Source: Nitrospira sp. BO4
GTDB lineage: Bacteria; Nitrospirota; Nitrospiria; Nitrospirales; Nitrospiraceae
Reading direction: 5' to 3'
Assembly (NCBI GenBank): GCA_030144965.1
Contig: JAMPUU010000006.1
Span: 62,001 to 126,000, forward strand
DNA length: 64,000 nt
Below, one piece after another: positions 1 to 8,915 of this stretch. Below the pieces are notes generated by a model that was not told the origin of the DNA, did no database searches, and saw only the letters and a list, made by a program, of their open reading frames with translations. Position 1 is the stretch's first letter; each line of letters begins with the position of its first letter. The translations under genes were made by a program, and so were the position numbers.

Positions 1-420
1 CTGACCAAGGCCCGGCGCGCCATGGATGAGCTGAAGCGCGGCGAGAAATTTGAAGATATCGCCATGCAGTATTCCGACGGCGGCAATGCCCTGCAAGGCG
101 GACGGCTCGGATTGGTCCGGCACGGGGAGCTCTTACCGGTGATTGAACAGGCGATCGCCCACTTGGTGCCGGGGGGGATCTCCGACATTATTGAGAGCCC
201 GGAGGGAATCCAAATCATCCGTCTGGATGACAAGAAGCCGAAACAGTTTCGTCAGTACGAGGATGTATGGCGTGAAATTCAGACGTTGGTCTACCAGAAG
301 AAGAGCGATGACATGTACCAATCCTGGCTGGTAGATTTAAAGAATAAAGCCTACATCGAGATCAAGTTTGACCAAGCTGCCGACAACCCTCAGCCGCAGC
401 CGGTCAGCTCGATTCCTTGA
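1..420 (+). CDS. SurA/PpiC-type peptidyl-prolyl isomerase, C-terminal part (5' cut by window edge)
   Basis: The reading frame is open from base 1 and ends at a TGA at 418-420, so the gene begins upstream. The visible part carries the end of a parvulin (PpiC) domain: a segment reading EKFEDIAMQYSDG, then GGRLGLV and a long helix, then SPEGIQIIRLDDKK, which is the usual final strand of a parvulin fold. About 60 further residues rich in Lys and Asp follow, as in SurA-like periplasmic chaperones. The family assists outer-membrane protein folding in the periplasm. The signal peptide and SurA N-domain lie outside the window, so assignment to SurA rather than PrsA or PpiD is inference. It converges on engB with a 7-base gap. 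Confidence 0.85.
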   Translation: MTKARRAMDELKRGEKFEDIAMQYSDGGNALQGGRLGLVRHGELLPVIEQAIAHLVPGGISDIIESPEGIQIIRLDDKKPKQFRQYEDVWREIQTLVYQKKSDDMYQSWLVDLKNKAYIEIKFDQAADNPQPQPVSSIP

Positions 421-427
421 GGATAGG

Positions 428-1048
428 TCAAGTGGCATCAGCGCGAAGTCTTCCGGCTGCGTCACGTATCGCTCCCCACACTCGATCCCGTCCGTCCCCG
501 GTTACCGACGAATAAGGAATCAACGTTTCTCCCTCGTCCAGACCTAGGAACCGATGCGCTTGCCTCAGGGTACGCACCCGTTCGCTGGGTCTCAGTTTGT
601 CGACCTTGGTCGCAACGACGAGCGGATTCCGCTGGATGGACCGGAGCCATGCGATGGTCTGGCGATCCTGGTCGGTCACGACCCTGCTGTCCACCAACAA
701 GACGACCTCCAGCAGGGAGGTTCGACCGATGAGATAGTCTTCAATCAACGGGCCCCATTGGGTTCGGACGGACTTCGACACTCTGGCAAACCCATAACCG
801 GGTAAGTCAACGAGATAGAATCGCGACATGTCGGGATCAGAGGTCGAAATCAGAAACACGTTGACGGCTCTCGTTTTTCCCGGCGTCCGGCTGACTTTGG
901 CCATGTCCCGACGATTGAGCAACGAATTGATGAGCGACGATTTTCCCACATTGGAACGCCCCACAAAGGCAACTTCATGGAGATCCCCGGAAGGAAATTG
1001 TTCTGGGGATACGCAACTTTTGATAAACTCAGCCGCGAAGATTTTCAT
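428..1048 (-). CDS. engB: Ribosome biogenesis GTP-binding protein EngB (YihA/YsxC)
   Basis: A 206-residue TRAFAC GTPase of normal length for EngB. The G1 loop GRSNVGKSS is at residues 30-38, the switch region SRTPGKTR at 53-60, G3 DLPGYG at 81-86 and G4 TKVDK at 147-151. G5-like SSVTGDG follows. The family acts in large ribosomal subunit assembly and is usually essential. The start ATG is only 16 bases from the divergent mtgA start, so promoters must overlap the opposite gene. No unusual residues are seen. Confidence 0.96.
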   Translation of the reverse strand: MKIFAAEFIKSCVSPEQFPSGDLHEVAFVGRSNVGKSSLINSLLNRRDMAKVSRTPGKTRAVNVFLISTSDPDMSRFYLVDLPGYGFARVSKSVRTQWGPLIEDYLIGRTSLLEVVLLVDSRVVTDQDRQTIAWLRSIQRNPLVVATKVDKLRPSERVRTLRQAHRFLGLDEGETLIPYSSVTGDGRDRVWGAIRDAAGRLRADAT

Positions 1049-1064
1049 GCCGCTGGGCTAGGTA

Positions 1065-1871
1065 ATGGACTCAAGACGGAAACCAAGGCGCAGTCCTGTC
1101 TTTCTGCGTCACTACACATACGATCCTCCCCCACCCAAGTCAACCGGCCGTCGAACCGTGGCACGCGTTCTCCTGTGGACCACGTTACTGGCGGGCGTTC
1201 CTTTGGGCCTCTTGGCATTGAGCTGGCTCGTAACCTTTCCCGATGTAGAACTGCTGGTGCGAACCAATCCGATCTCGACGGCCCTCATGGAACGTCGTCT
1301 GGCAAGCGCAACACAACAGGGGCGCACCGGCCGGCGGGAATGGACCTGGGTGCCGCTGAGCCGAATTTCGCCAGAGCTACAACGTGCCGTGATCGCAGCG
1401 GAAGACGCCGCATTCTTCGACCATGAAGGGTTTGACTGGGACGGCATTCGCGATGCCGCGCTGTATAACCTGGAAGCAGGAGAGATGAAACGGGGTGGGA
1501 GCACCATTACCCAGCAACTTGCAAAAAATCTCTACCTGTCGTCTGAACGTTCGCTGTTTCGCAAGGCTCGCGAGGCGTTGATCACTCGATCTCTGGAACA
1601 CCGGTTGACGAAGGCGCGTATCCTTGAACTGTACTTGAATGTGGCGGAGTGGGGGCGTGGCGTGTACGGGGCCGAGGCCGCCGCTCATCATCATTTTGCA
1701 AAATCGGCTTCGGACCTCACCGCCGACGAAGCAGCCTGGTTGGCGGCCATTCTTCCCAGTCCACAACGATATGACCCCATCAGAAAAACCAATGCTCTGA
1801 CGCGCCGGCACCAACGCATCCTTCGCTGGATGGATCAGGTCGCCGTTTCCTCTCACAAACGCGCCCAGTAA
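1065..1871 (+). CDS. mtgA: Monofunctional peptidoglycan transglycosylase MtgA
   Basis: A 268-residue glycosyltransferase family 51 protein without a transpeptidase domain. One membrane segment lies at about residues 33-55. The catalytic motif is VIAAEDAAFFDHEGFDW with the donor-site Glu, followed by RGGSTITQQLAKNLYLS, then KARILELYLNVAEWG and YGAEAAAHHHFAKSA, all family signatures. It polymerises lipid II into glycan strands on the periplasmic face. It is divergent from engB by 16 bases; the ribosome-binding site (TAGG close to the ATG) is weak, so the true start may be slightly downstream. Confidence 0.93.
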   Translation: MDSRRKPRRSPVFLRHYTYDPPPPKSTGRRTVARVLLWTTLLAGVPLGLLALSWLVTFPDVELLVRTNPISTALMERRLASATQQGRTGRREWTWVPLSRISPELQRAVIAAEDAAFFDHEGFDWDGIRDAALYNLEAGEMKRGGSTITQQLAKNLYLSSERSLFRKAREALITRSLEHRLTKARILELYLNVAEWGRGVYGAEAAAHHHFAKSASDLTADEAAWLAAILPSPQRYDPIRKTNALTRRHQRILRWMDQVAVSSHKRAQ

Positions 1872-1880
1872 AGGGCTCAG

Positions 1881-2318
1881 CTAGATTTCCCTCTCGTCAC
1901 CCACCTGGTCATGATCTTGTTCGCCGAAGATGGCCGATTCGTAGGTGTAGTGTTTGAATTCGAGCAGGTTGTGAGACGGGTCTTCTAGAAAGAACGTGCG
2001 GTGCTCGATGCGCGTCCCGGGGAATCGCACGCGCGGTTGCTGGTAGAACGTAAGGCCTTTCGCCTTGGCCCGATCGGCCAGTGCCTGCCACTCTTCCAAT
2101 GAAAGCAACACCAGTCCGAAATGATGGGGGTAGATTCCTTTCTGAACCGGCAGTTCATCTCGTACCAGATGTCCCACGAGCTGATGGCCGGCCAACCCCA
2201 GAGTTAGGGCTTGTTTCGATCGACGCCCCACAGTACAGCCGAGGCCGTCCACATAGAACCGCTGCGTGGCGTCCACGTCGTGGATCGGAAAGGCGAGATG
2301 AAACACGCTATTGCTCAT
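1881..2318 (-). CDS. VOC-family (glyoxalase fold) protein
   Basis: 145 residues forming one vicinal-oxygen-chelate repeat pair: FHLAFPIHDVDATQRFYVD at the N-terminus, and EHRTFFLEDPSHNLLEFK at the C-terminus, where the His and Glu would bind metal. Members include lactoylglutathione lyases, fosfomycin-resistance enzymes and ring-cleaving dioxygenases; the substrate cannot be read from sequence. Its ATG overlaps the stop of the upstream asparaginase gene (ATGA), indicating translational coupling in a three-gene operon running from 3768 down to 1881. Confidence 0.85.
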   Translation of the reverse strand: MSNSVFHLAFPIHDVDATQRFYVDGLGCTVGRRSKQALTLGLAGHQLVGHLVRDELPVQKGIYPHHFGLVLLSLEEWQALADRAKAKGLTFYQQPRVRFPGTRIEHRTFFLEDPSHNLLEFKHYTYESAIFGEQDHDQVGDEREI

Positions 2319-3199
2319 CGAAATGTATCCCTCACGGTCGGTACTCGTTTACCATCCCACCATCCTGCCGCCATATACGGTGTCACATGCATGATGGCGA
2401 ACTGTCCATTCGGCTTCAGGACCAAACATCCCGCAGAGCCATTGATCCGAGCCACCAATCTGTCCAAGACCAGGCGTGCAGCCAGCGCCGGAGTCTTCCC
2501 GTAACCTAAACGGGTGCAAATCTCTTTGGCAACGGCCAGGCGAATGATGCCCTCGCCCAGTCCCGTCATCGACACGGCGCCGGTTTCATTATCAGCATAC
2601 ACCCCGCAGCCGATAATCGGTGTATCCCCCACTCGTCCGGGCAACATGAGATCAATTCCGCCGGTCGACGCACCGGCAGCAACCGTCCCCGTTCGATCGA
2701 GTGCGACCGCGCCGACCGTTCCATGCTGATTCCGTGCGGATTTCTTCAGCTTCAGCATCGCCCCATAGGAGAGACGGCGGGGCGTCGTCCGAAGCCGGTG
2801 GCGCTCAAGCTTGAAATGCTCGGCAAACTTCGTCGCCGATGGGCCCACAAGTAGTACATGATCCGTTTCTTCCATCACAAGGCGGGCGGCAGTGATCGGA
2901 TGGACCACTCCTTCCACAGAGGCGACCGCTCCTGCGCGCAGATGATCCCCTTCCATGAGAGAGGCGTCCATCCGCCGCACAGCGTCCAGCTGTAGGCGCG
3001 ATCCCTTTCCCGCATTGAAGAGCCCGCTACGCTCGAGAACGCGAATGGTCTGCTCGACAGCCACGAGCGCCGAACCACCGCGATCCAGCACATGGTAACC
3101 GACCTGCAACGCGGCACGCAGGCAAGCAGTCTGTGGTGAGGTCATCGCACGAGGGCCGGCGCCTCCGTGCGCGAGGATGATGGGGCGGACAGATTTCAA
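2315..3199 (-). CDS. Isoaspartyl peptidase/L-asparaginase (Ntn hydrolase, type 2)
   Basis: 294 residues of the plant-type asparaginase family. The precursor is cleaved autocatalytically before the nucleophile Thr161 in NQHGTVGAVALD, leaving alpha and beta subunits; GAST GG and GLGEGIIR further on form the substrate pocket. HGGAG near residue 11 is the usual family N-terminal motif. It hydrolyses isoaspartyl dipeptides and asparagine in the cytoplasm; no signal peptide is seen. It overlaps both neighbours by four bases (ATGA), so it is the middle gene of a coupled operon. Confidence 0.92.
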   Translation of the reverse strand: MKSVRPIILAHGGAGPRAMTSPQTACLRAALQVGYHVLDRGGSALVAVEQTIRVLERSGLFNAGKGSRLQLDAVRRMDASLMEGDHLRAGAVASVEGVVHPITAARLVMEETDHVLLVGPSATKFAEHFKLERHRLRTTPRRLSYGAMLKLKKSARNQHGTVGAVALDRTGTVAAGASTGGIDLMLPGRVGDTPIIGCGVYADNETGAVSMTGLGEGIIRLAVAKEICTRLGYGKTPALAARLVLDRLVARINGSAGCLVLKPNGQFAIMHVTPYMAAGWWDGKRVPTVRDTFR

Positions 3200-3768
3200 T
3201 TCAAGAGCAGATCTCGGGTCTTCCGATAGGCAGGATTCTGCATGCGGTCCAGATCGGACCGCACAAAGCCCAGACCCGTTACACAGAGTTCAAAGTTCTC
3301 GGATAATTTTTGAAACAAAGGCAAGCTGGTTTCCGCATCATCCTGGCCGATCTGGGCCACGATCCCGTAGGACCGTTTGCCGGTCTTCACATAGTCCACG
3401 AGGAAATCCTTGTGATAAATGCGGCCGGCCGATTTAAGCCGTCGAAGATATTCGGGAAATAAACCGGCCATGAACAGGGTGAAATCACCGATATGGCGGT
3501 GGACGTCTCCCTCACGATCCAGGGATTGTGCCTCCAGCATCACTTCCGATTCAAAGAGGAGATCAACGACCGTATCGATCGGCTGATTCTGCCGATTTCT
3601 GATCTTATAGAGCTGATCCGTATGGGTGAAATCGACCAGCAGGTTGGAAACGTACGAGGTGACCTTGGGGTCGGGCCAGCCGAGGTGTTCCGTAAAGCTC
3701 TTCTCGGTTAACGCGCCAAAGAGTTGCCGAAGCGGGTGTCGTGGAGGAACTTGAGTGCCCATCTCCAC
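3196..3768 (-). CDS. Conserved hypothetical protein, 190 residues
   Basis: A soluble-looking acidic protein without signal peptide or membrane segment. Features visible are a helical N-terminus (FGALTEKSFTEHLGWPDP), a charged core with HRHIGDFTLFMAGLFPEYLRRL, and a C-terminal helix pair. I recognise the style of a conserved proteobacterial/Nitrospirota hypothetical but cannot name a function. It is the first gene of the operon with the isoaspartyl peptidase (ATGA overlap) and VOC protein. A ribosome-binding site GGAGGTGG is placed just before the ATG. Confidence 0.8.
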   Translation of the reverse strand: MEMGTQVPPRHPLRQLFGALTEKSFTEHLGWPDPKVTSYVSNLLVDFTHTDQLYKIRNRQNQPIDTVVDLLFESEVMLEAQSLDREGDVHRHIGDFTLFMAGLFPEYLRRLKSAGRIYHKDFLVDYVKTGKRSYGIVAQIGQDDAETSLPLFQKLSENFELCVTGLGFVRSDLDRMQNPAYRKTRDLLLN

Positions 3769-3861
3769 CTCCTGCGAAGGCCGATGAGGCTTGAGCTCAG
3801 TATACCAGATCGCGACTGGAAACCGATCTCCACTCTTGTCGATTCTATCGGAACTCTACCG

Positions 3862-4329
3862 TCAGACCTTGAGTGAGAGTGAGTTCCGCTCTCTACTGTC
3901 GACAACGAAGGTCACGGGGCCGTCGTTGACCAACGCCACCTGCATATGCGCCGCAAAGACCCCTGTTTCAACTGGTGTGCCGGATGTTCGCAAGCCGGCC
4001 GCGACTCGTTCGTAGAGCTGCTTGGCCTGTTCAGAAGGCGCGGCCTCGTCGAAACTGGGCCGGCGGCCGTTCGAGGTTCGGCCCAGCAAGGTGAACTGGG
4101 AGACCAACAAGACAGCGCCACCCACGTCCGACAGCGATCGATTCATCTTTCCCTGCTCATCGGCGAAAATGCGCAGGCTCCGGATTTTGTCGACCAGATA
4201 CCCCGTGTCCGACTCGTCATCGCCTTTCGCCACTCCCAACAACACCATCAAGCCGTTTTGGATCCGGCCGACGATGTTCCCTTCGACCTCCACCGACGCA
4301 TGCGTGACGCGCTGAATGACCGCTCTCAT
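3862..4329 (-). CDS. dtd: D-aminoacyl-tRNA deacylase Dtd
   Basis: 155 residues, slightly longer than usual (about 145) through a short C-terminal tail. The two active-site signatures are present: SQFT at residues 77-80 and NDGPVT at 135-140 with the cross-subunit Gly-cisPro pair at 137-138. It hydrolyses D-amino acids (and glycine mischarged on tRNA-Ala) from tRNA in the cytoplasm, acting as a chiral proofreading homodimer. It lies 9 bases downstream of the methyltransferase gene and is probably cotranscribed with it and murJ. Confidence 0.96.
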   Translation of the reverse strand: MRAVIQRVTHASVEVEGNIVGRIQNGLMVLLGVAKGDDESDTGYLVDKIRSLRIFADEQGKMNRSLSDVGGAVLLVSQFTLLGRTSNGRRPSFDEAAPSEQAKQLYERVAAGLRTSGTPVETGVFAAHMQVALVNDGPVTFVVDSRERNSLSLKV

Positions 4330-4338
4330 GGCGTGAGG

Positions 4339-4857
4339 TCATCCTCCCTGCAATTGCGTCAATGTCCCTTCGAGGGACAGCAATTTGCGTTTCATGGAGA
4401 GTCCTCCCGAGAAGCCGCCCAGCGAGGCATCGTGGGCGACAATCCGGTGACAGGGGATAACAATCGGCAACGGATTCGCACCGACCGCATTGCCGACCGC
4501 ACGGGCATAGTGCCGTCCCCCTACGCGCGCCGCGATCCATTGATACGATCGGAGCTTCCCGTACGGCACCCGCTGTAATGCCCGCCAGACTTGTCGTTGG
4601 AACGATGTTCCCTGCGACAGATCGAGCGGCACATCAAAGGTATCCCGTTTCCCCTCCAGATACTGGAGCAACTGCCGACGCGCTGCTTCCAGTTGTGTCG
4701 ATGCTTCTTGCTGCAACGGCCCGTCGGACTGTGCTCTGAGATCGGACTCGACAGCCCGCTTTGAGCGTTTCGGCAACACAATCGCTTGAATCCCTTTCTG
4801 GGATTCCGCGATGCCCATCCAACCCCATGATGAACGAAAGATCATCGCACGCGACAT
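4339..4857 (-). CDS. ogt: Methylated-DNA--protein-cysteine S-methyltransferase (Ogt type)
   Basis: 172 residues from the chosen ATG at 4857, which has AAGGAG eight bases upstream; a longer reading from 4890 would overlap murJ and lacks a better site. The acceptor cysteine is C136 in IPCHRIV, preceded by FQRQVWRALQRVPYGKLRSY (helix-turn-helix DNA-binding part) and followed by GGFSGG. It transfers an alkyl group from O6-alkylguanine to itself in a suicide reaction. It is 13 bases downstream of murJ, so probably in the same transcript. Confidence 0.95.
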   Translation of the reverse strand: MSRAMIFRSSWGWMGIAESQKGIQAIVLPKRSKRAVESDLRAQSDGPLQQEASTQLEAARRQLLQYLEGKRDTFDVPLDLSQGTSFQRQVWRALQRVPYGKLRSYQWIAARVGGRHYARAVGNAVGANPLPIVIPCHRIVAHDASLGGFSGGLSMKRKLLSLEGTLTQLQGG

Positions 4858-4870
4858 GAATCGCTCCTTA

Positions 4871-6484
4871 TTATCCCATCGCTCGTCCAAGCTTCCTGCG
4901 AACCATCCCCCACACTACTCCGAGTTCCTCAGACCGGAACAACGCATGGACGCCGAGATATCCACCGACGCTCAACCCGATGGCGGCAAAAAGCATCACG
5001 GATTTCATGACCCATTCGGCAGGATGCGTCCATACCTGTGCGCCGGCCACCCACCAGCAGGCAATGACGAGGGGAATACATGCCGCCAGTACCCGCAGAG
5101 AAGACCGTCCCACCGCTGCCCAGTCAACTCCGCCGAGCCTCCGGTTTAACACGGCCACCAGAATGACTCCATTGACCATAGCCGCCAATGCCGTAGCGAG
5201 CGCCAACCCTGCCGCGCCCAGAAAAGACATCAATGCCAGCGAGAAGAGGACATTCGCTCCCAGCGCGACCGCTGCCGAGATGGCCGGCGTCTTGGTATCC
5301 TGCAGCGAATAGAATGCCGCGACGATGATGCGCACCCCTCCGAATGCCCACAAGCCGACCGCGTAGCAGAGGACGGCCAACGCAGTCTCCGCCGTATCGT
5401 GGGCGGTGAACGTGCCATGCTCAAAGAAAAGATGCACGATTGGAACGCGCAGCAGAATCAAGCCCACCATCGCCGGCACGATGATGAAGAGAATCATGCG
5501 CAGGCCGAACCCGAGCGTGGTGCGCAGTTCATCCAACGCGCCTCGCGCCGCTTGTGAGGATAACGTCGGTAGAATGGCCGTCGCCAATGCGACACCGAAG
5601 ATGCCCAGTGGAAATTGGATCAGCCGCATGCCGTAAAACAGATAAGTCGGTCCACCGGCGAAGAACGACGCCAACACCGTACTCACGGTCAGATTGATCT
5701 GCGTCACGGAAAGGCCGAGCAGCGTGGGCACCATCAGCGTGCCGATCCGTCGCAGGCCCGGATGGCCCGGCTCGAATCGAAAGCCGAACAGCAATCCTCG
5801 CAGTTTCAGGCTGGGAAGCTGCATGGCGAACTGAGCCGCACCTCCCGCCACTACGCCGATCGCCACCCCGATAATCGGTTCTTCCAAATGCGGCGCCAGC
5901 CAAACGGCCCCGACGATGATGAAGACATTGAGGAAAAGCGGCGAGAAGGCCGGCGCCGCGAAGGCTCGCACCGAGTTCAAAATTCCCATCGCCAACGCCG
6001 CCAAGCTGATGAACAGCAGATAGGGAAACATGACACGGGCGAGCAGCGTCGTGAGCGCGAGTCTGTCGGGATTGTCCTGAAACCCCGGCGCGAGCAGCTG
6101 GACAAGCCAGGGAGCGGCCACAATCCCGACCATCGTGACCAGTGTGACGACGGTCAGGAGCGTCGTGAATACCGCACTAGCCAATTCCCAGGCCTCCTGT
6201 TTACTCCGTGTCGTCCGGTACTCCGTATATACAGGGATGAAGGCCGACGACATCGAGCCTTCGGCAAACAGCTCGCGAAGAAGGCTGGGAATGCGGAACG
6301 CGATGAAAAAGGCGTCGGCCGCCGGCGTCGCGCCGAACAACCGCGCCAGGACCATGTCGCGGATGAAGCCGAGGATGCGGCTGGAAAACGTGGCGACGCC
6401 GATCACCCCGGCCGCTTTGACGACCGAACGATTCTCATCCTGAGGTTTGGCTGGAACGCCGGCCGACACGGTGGGCTCTGACAT
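4871..6484 (-). CDS. murJ: Lipid II flippase MurJ
   Basis: 537 residues, inner-membrane MOP-superfamily transporter with about 14 hydrophobic segments. Recognisable MurJ stretches are SSRILGFIRDMVLARLFG near residue 35, DAFFIAFRIPSLLRELFAEG, and NEVFERGTFT-like text in the middle (HLFFEHGTFTAHDT). The family moves lipid II across the cytoplasmic membrane for peptidoglycan synthesis. It heads the murJ-ogt-dtd gene group on the minus strand. Confidence 0.96.
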   Translation of the reverse strand: MSEPTVSAGVPAKPQDENRSVVKAAGVIGVATFSSRILGFIRDMVLARLFGATPAADAFFIAFRIPSLLRELFAEGSMSSAFIPVYTEYRTTRSKQEAWELASAVFTTLLTVVTLVTMVGIVAAPWLVQLLAPGFQDNPDRLALTTLLARVMFPYLLFISLAALAMGILNSVRAFAAPAFSPLFLNVFIIVGAVWLAPHLEEPIIGVAIGVVAGGAAQFAMQLPSLKLRGLLFGFRFEPGHPGLRRIGTLMVPTLLGLSVTQINLTVSTVLASFFAGGPTYLFYGMRLIQFPLGIFGVALATAILPTLSSQAARGALDELRTTLGFGLRMILFIIVPAMVGLILLRVPIVHLFFEHGTFTAHDTAETALAVLCYAVGLWAFGGVRIIVAAFYSLQDTKTPAISAAVALGANVLFSLALMSFLGAAGLALATALAAMVNGVILVAVLNRRLGGVDWAAVGRSSLRVLAACIPLVIACWWVAGAQVWTHPAEWVMKSVMLFAAIGLSVGGYLGVHALFRSEELGVVWGMVRRKLGRAMG

Positions 6485-6669
6485 GGACCGGATTCTAGCG
6501 GAACGATCGCAGGCCGTCTATCGATGGAGCAATTTCATGGCTGGTGATACGAATGAATCGCGCTCATCATTCATGTTCATACGGAAGAGGAGACCCATCC
6601 GTCATCAACATGGGGATTGCCGAGCGACCAAAAGAAGAGGTCAAGAAGGCGAGTTGAGTTTTTGAATCT

Positions 6670-6709
6670 GGGTCCCTGGCGCTATCCGACGTGTTGCGCC
6701 AGGAGACCC
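6670..6709. terminator. Hairpin downstream of bactofilin gene
   Basis: Arms GGGTCCCTGGCGC and GCGCCAGGAGACCC pair with one mismatch around a 13-base loop. It lies 14 bases beyond the bactofilin stop. There is no clear U-tract on either strand, so it may be a factor-assisted terminator or an mRNA-stabilising hairpin. Confidence 0.5.
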
Positions 6710-6722
6710 GTTGTTCGCTCGA

Positions 6723-7223
6723 TCACGCCGCGAGTCGCTGAACCGGTGGTCGGCTCGTGATGCTGACGACGTTTGATCCCATATCCTTTGACATTTCCGC
6801 CTTGGCCTGCGCCTTCATTTCCAATGTGCCATTGAAGACAACGCCTTCCTCCATCGAAAGGACCGGAGTCGTCAAGCTGCCTTGCACAACAGCGGGAGCA
6901 CGGAGCACGATCTGGTTCGTCGCTTGGATATCACCCGTGATGGTTCCGTGGCACACCACGGTCCCAGCCGTGACCTTGGCCTTGATCACCGCCTCCGGCC
7001 CCACAAGCAATCCGCCGTCCGTATGGATTTCGCCATCAAGCGCGCCATCAATGCGTACCGTGCCGGAATAGGTGATGATCCCCTTGAACTCAACGTCCTT
7101 TCCGACGAAGGCGACCTCATCCGGAAGTGTCGGGCCGCTCTTAGGCTGGCTGCGCCTGTCCTCCACCCAGCGTTCCCGCTCTCGTTCTCCCTCTCCCCCT
7201 TCCCCCTCTTCCTGCTTCCACAT
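6723..7223 (-). CDS. Bactofilin family cytoskeletal protein
   Basis: 166 residues. A charged, low-complexity N-terminus (Glu/Gly/Arg rich) is followed at about residue 35 by the bactofilin beta-helix: VAFVGKDVEFKG, then repeating strands such as RIDGALDGEIHTDG and VVCHGTITGDI. Bactofilins self-polymerise without nucleotides at the inner face of the membrane and organise cell-shape or envelope machinery. It is monocistronic in this window; the exact start is uncertain because the N-terminal extension is repetitive. Confidence 0.92.
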   Translation of the reverse strand: MWKQEEGEGGEGERERERWVEDRRSQPKSGPTLPDEVAFVGKDVEFKGIITYSGTVRIDGALDGEIHTDGGLLVGPEAVIKAKVTAGTVVCHGTITGDIQATNQIVLRAPAVVQGSLTTPVLSMEEGVVFNGTLEMKAQAKAEMSKDMGSNVVSITSRPPVQRLAA

Positions 7224-7353
7224 AATATGACTCCCTCCTTATCCATCCTTATTGGGTCATGGTCCATACCCAGCCGAACGGTCACGCCGAGTCTCTCCTC
7301 TATCGGTTGGTTACGGTTATTTGTTGAGCGCCCAAGGGAGGACGGAAGATTCC

Positions 7354-8016
7354 TTACGGCTCCTGGACCAATTCATTCGGTAATTCATTGGGATTGTCGT
7401 CTCGGTGGCTAGGGCTTACCTCAGCAAGAAGGAGGCCGCACGTCTCGATGCTCAGGCATAACCCGCCGACAACATCGCCCGTTTTCAATCGGCCGACAGC
7501 GGCTTGTGCGATCTGCGACCATCGTTCTATTGAAACTCGTTGAAATAATGGTTGATCCGGCAGCACGTAGATCTGATGCTCCAAGAGAGACACCATGATC
7601 AGTACGCCAGTGCGCTCACGCGTCTGAGACACAGCATGTTGCGCGAACGCACGCTCGGCTCTGAGCCTTACTTTATGCCGCATCCTCTCGCTTGACGTCA
7701 GCAGGCGAATGATAGGCACGAGAGTGCCGAGCCATACTCCCGCACAATAAGCGACGATTATGACCAGCACGAGCCAAGCCGCATTGGAGGCATGCCAACC
7801 CCAGGGAAGCCAGAGCAGTTCGGTGGTCAGCAGAATCGTCAGGGCCGACAGCGCGAGGACCAGTCCGGCCCGATATTGCGCATCGCGATAGAGCCCAGAC
7901 CGGCCTACGATCATTGGAACGATCTCGGCATTCGTGTGTTGCTCCGCCGTATGCACCGCCAGCCTGACCCGCTCCTGTTCTTCGGCTGTCAGTCGAAGCC
8001 CATTACCAGTTTCCAC
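7354..8016 (-). CDS. TPM-domain membrane protein (second of a pair)
   Basis: 220 residues from a GTG at 8016, chosen because GGAGGAGG stands five bases upstream and the longer frame (to 8127) is only a shadow of the glycine-rich tail of the preceding gene. A soluble segment (AEIVPMIVGRSGLYRD) is followed by two membrane helices (about residues 52-100) and a TPM-like C-terminal region with RTGVLIMVSLLEHQIYVLPD. Its first codons overlap the end of the first TPM gene by 14 bases, so the two are translationally coupled and probably act together in the envelope. Confidence 0.85.
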   Translation of the reverse strand: METGNGLRLTAEEQERVRLAVHTAEQHTNAEIVPMIVGRSGLYRDAQYRAGLVLALSALTILLTTELLWLPWGWHASNAAWLVLVIIVAYCAGVWLGTLVPIIRLLTSSERMRHKVRLRAERAFAQHAVSQTRERTGVLIMVSLLEHQIYVLPDQPLFQRVSIERWSQIAQAAVGRLKTGDVVGGLCLSIETCGLLLAEVSPSHRDDNPNELPNELVQEP

Positions 8017-8890
8017 TGGCACCTCCTCCTCCGAAACTCCCGCCGCCACCGCTGAAGCCACCGCCTCCGCCGCCGAACGAGCCTCCGCCCCACCCGCCGC
8101 CGCGGCTACTGTACCAGACCCAATCATCTATCCCTCGGGGTCGCATTGATCTTCCCGCCACACCGGAGGCACCGATGACGAACAGCAGAAGCAGGGTCAC
8201 ACCGCTTGCCATGAGCGCCGGTACCAACCAGGGCGCCAAAAGCAGAGAGATCCCCGCCCCCGCAACCGGCCCGATGAATCGGTGCGCATTCATGAGCACG
8301 AGCCCTACGAATAATCCGACCATGACGGCAATCGCGGCCTGCGTGAGGGCATCGTTCTCCTGTCGAGGGACGGCTTTCTCGGGTGCCTGATAGGTCCCCT
8401 CGATGGTCTTCAGAATGGCGTTGATCCCGCCGGTCACCCCTCCCGGGAAATCACCGGCGCGAAACCGAGGAACGATCTCCTGTCTGATGATTTGCGCCGA
8501 TCGAATGTCGGTCAAGGTGCCCTCTAAGCCGTACCCGACTTCAATTCGAACTTTTCGTTCTCCGATCGCCACCACCAACAAGACGCCGTTGTCGGTGCCT
8601 TTCTGACCAAGTTTCCACGTGGTCGCCACGCGATGGGAGAATTCTTCGAGGGGTTCCCCTTCGAGGGAGGGAATGACGAGCACCGCGACCTGGTTGCTCG
8701 ATTGTGCTTCATGCGTCGCAAGTTGAGCGGTGAGCGACTCAACCGTGGAGGTGGGTAAGACGTGAGCGAGATCGACAACTCGCCCCGTCACTGGAGGAAC
8801 ATCGAGCGCGAAGGCAGGCGGTGTTAAAAAGAAGGAGGCAGCGGCCAGATAACAGCAGAACGCGAGGCGGCTCATTCCGGGTACTTTCAA
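8003..8890 (-). CDS. TPM-domain protein, YgcG family (signal peptide, TPM, Gly-rich tail)
   Basis: 295 residues. A signal peptide (FCCYLAAASFFLTPPAFA) precedes the TPM domain (GRVVDLAHVLPTSTVESL to about residue 165, with GTDNGVLLVVAIGERKVRIE), then three hydrophobic segments and a C-terminal tail of glycine and serine repeats ending GNW. The TTG at 8890 follows AGGAGAGGG; an ATG at 8875 is the alternative. The pairing with LemA upstream (26 bases) and a second TPM gene downstream is a common envelope operon of unclear function. Confidence 0.9.
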   Translation of the reverse strand: MKVPGMSRLAFCCYLAAASFFLTPPAFALDVPPVTGRVVDLAHVLPTSTVESLTAQLATHEAQSSNQVAVLVIPSLEGEPLEEFSHRVATTWKLGQKGTDNGVLLVVAIGERKVRIEVGYGLEGTLTDIRSAQIIRQEIVPRFRAGDFPGGVTGGINAILKTIEGTYQAPEKAVPRQENDALTQAAIAVMVGLFVGLVLMNAHRFIGPVAGAGISLLLAPWLVPALMASGVTLLLLFVIGASGVAGRSMRPRGIDDWVWYSSRGGGWGGGSFGGGGGGFSGGGGSFGGGGASGNW

Positions 8891-8915
8891 CCCTCTCCTC
8901 GGTTTCTCCCTCGAT

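Noticed and set aside
5615-6481. 288-codon plus-strand ORF opposite murJ
   Set aside because: It is an antisense shadow of murJ: high-GC, Arg/Gln/His-rich, no ribosome-binding site, while the minus strand encodes a full MurJ.
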